Both the position numbers and the translations under genes were made by a program. A stretch of 5,669 bases of DNA from contig JBOGFJ010000014.1 in NCBI GenBank assembly GCA_050743385.1, positions 1 through 5,669 of the forward strand. The letters are read 5' to 3'. The DNA comes from JACDBD01 sp050743385 (GTDB lineage: Bacteria > Actinomycetota > Acidimicrobiia > IMCC26256 > JACDBD01). Position 1 is the first letter of the stretch; every line of letters begins with the position of its first letter. Below the pieces are notes generated by a model that did no database searches, was not told the DNA's origin, and saw only the letters and a list, made by a program, of their open reading frames with translations. Of the stretch, positions 4,825-5,669 are shown piece by piece.

Positions 4825-5669
4825 TCATCGTGGGGCCAGCGCGGCGAGCCGTTCGGCTGTGGCACGGAGCTCGTCGGACGTGGCGAGGTTGTCGAAGCGC
4901 TCGAGGATGATGCCGTCGGGTCCGACCGCGAAGACCCACGGCTCGCGCAGGTCACGATCGGCGCCTCCCCGTGGCACCACCCACTCGGCCGCGGCCTCGT
5001 TGACGATCTGTTCCTCGTGGTCCTGCCAGATCTCGAGGTGTACGAACGCCACCCGGTCGCCGTACTCGGCAGCCAGCTCCTGGACCTCGTCCGTGATGGG
5101 TCCGCAGAAGCGGCTCTGGCAGAACAGCGGGGTGGAGACGACCACCATGACCGGTCGACCGGCGGCGAGCGCGTCGGCCACGCTGGTTTGGTGGAGCTCG
5201 GGGTCGGGGATGGGACCGTTGTGCGCGCGCGAGTCGATGACGTGTGCGGGCACATCCGGCGTGGCGATGGAGGGGTTGGCGGTGCGGGGGGCGGCGTCGC
5301 CCTCGGCGGGAACCTGCGGCTCGGCATTGATCTCGAACGACGACTCGGTCTCGAACGGCTCGCCGTCCACGGTGCCGCTCACGAGCGCGGTCCAGAAGCC
5401 GGGTCGGTCGAAGCGGAGGCCCTCGGCGCCGTAGACGCCGCGGGTCTCGGTGGCAGCGACCAGGGTTGGTTCCGCCTGAGGGCGCGGGTTGCCGACGTTG
5501 GGGAGCGGCCGGTAGGTCGCCTCGATGGGTGGTCCGGGCCGGCCGTGCTCGACCGGGTCGTCACGCGTGCCGCGGTAAACGAAACGGAAGGTCACAGTCC
5601 CGTAGGCGACCTGGCCCTCGTCTGGCGCGAGGAGTCCGACGAGGACGCGCTGGTCGCGCGCGGTGGCGC
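4825..5669 (-). CDS. Exported protein with C-terminal thioredoxin-like domain and Cx4C motif, 5' end outside window
   Basis: The frame is open to the window edge; 280 residues are visible and the true start lies beyond 5669. GTG at 5595 is internal, because the preceding in-frame residues QRVLVGLLAPDEGQVAYGTV belong to the same beta-sandwich. The first part (about visible 1-115) looks like an Ig-like or YtkA-like beta domain (VTFRFVYRG, GVYGAEGLRFDRPGFWTALV, then SSFEI). A Pro/Ala linker follows. The last 130 residues look thioredoxin-like: RPVMVVVSTPLFC183-QSRF-C188-GPITDEV, then VAFVHLEIW and WVFAVGPDGIILERF. The two Cys are four residues apart rather than two. A signal or lipoprotein peptide is expected upstream but cannot be seen. 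As first visible gene of the ccdA operon it could be a client of CcdA or a copper/thiol-handling protein; the exact role is unknown. Confidence 0.82.
   Translation of the reverse strand, partial: ATARDQRVLVGLLAPDEGQVAYGTVTFRFVYRGTRDDPVEHGRPGPPIEATYRPLPNVGNPRPQAEPTLVAATETRGVYGAEGLRFDRPGFWTALVSGTVDGEPFETESSFEINAEPQVPAEGDAAPRTANPSIATPDVPAHVIDSRAHNGPIPDPELHQTSVADALAAGRPVMVVVSTPLFCQSRFCGPITDEVQELAAEYGDRVAFVHLEIWQDHEEQIVNEAAAEWVVPRGGADRDLREPWVFAVGPDGIILERFDNLATSDELRATAERLAALAPR

Noticed and set aside
4445..4939. Minus-strand frame overlapping the end of the thioredoxin-domain gene and the small membrane protein.
   Set aside because: Overlaps two better-supported genes in a different frame, with no recognisable domain.

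Overview
This is a GC-rich window with actinobacterial character: GTG and TTG starts, 4-bp start/stop overlaps, and Arg/Ala/Gly/Val-rich proteins. An uncultured Actinomycetota lineage is my inference; nothing in the window fixes the taxon. Nearly every base lies in or between seven protein genes, most of them concerned with extracytoplasmic thiol or metal-cofactor redox chemistry.

Layout. Plus strand, 1-1703: the 3' end of a sulfite-oxidase-family molybdopterin oxidoreductase, overlapping by GTGA a multi-pass membrane protein of unknown function. Minus strand, 2345-1725: a membrane-anchored peroxiredoxin/thioredoxin-like protein whose frame is interrupted by one in-frame TGA exactly where the first Cys of a CGPC motif should be. 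Plus strand, 2441-3055: a TlpA/ResA-like thiol-disulfide oxidoreductase, divergent from the previous gene. Minus strand, 5669-3052: an apparent operon reading thioredoxin-domain protein (5' end outside the window), small two-helix membrane protein, CcdA, then CcmG/DsbE-like protein. CcdA and CcmG are joined by an ATGA overlap, and the CcmG and TlpA-like genes meet with overlapping stop codons.

The main discovery is the TGA at 2063-2061 (minus strand). It is best read as selenocysteine, giving a UGPC redox motif in a 206-residue anchored protein. The frame is intact on both sides and Trx-like in sequence. Twenty nucleotides after the TGA a perfect 6-bp hairpin (2046-2030) presents a GGUCG loop, which fits the spacing and loop rule for a bacterial SECIS element. 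Split at the TGA, the gene would look like an N-terminal fragment plus an orphan C-terminal fragment.

A working model (inference): CcdA carries electrons from cytoplasmic thioredoxin across the membrane to the CcmG-like and TlpA-like proteins. These, or CcdA itself, keep extracytoplasmic targets reduced, possibly including the seleno-redoxin. No cytochrome c maturation partner (CcmF, ResB, CcsA), selenocysteine machinery gene (selA, selB, selC, selD), RNA gene, mobile element or CRISPR array is visible here.
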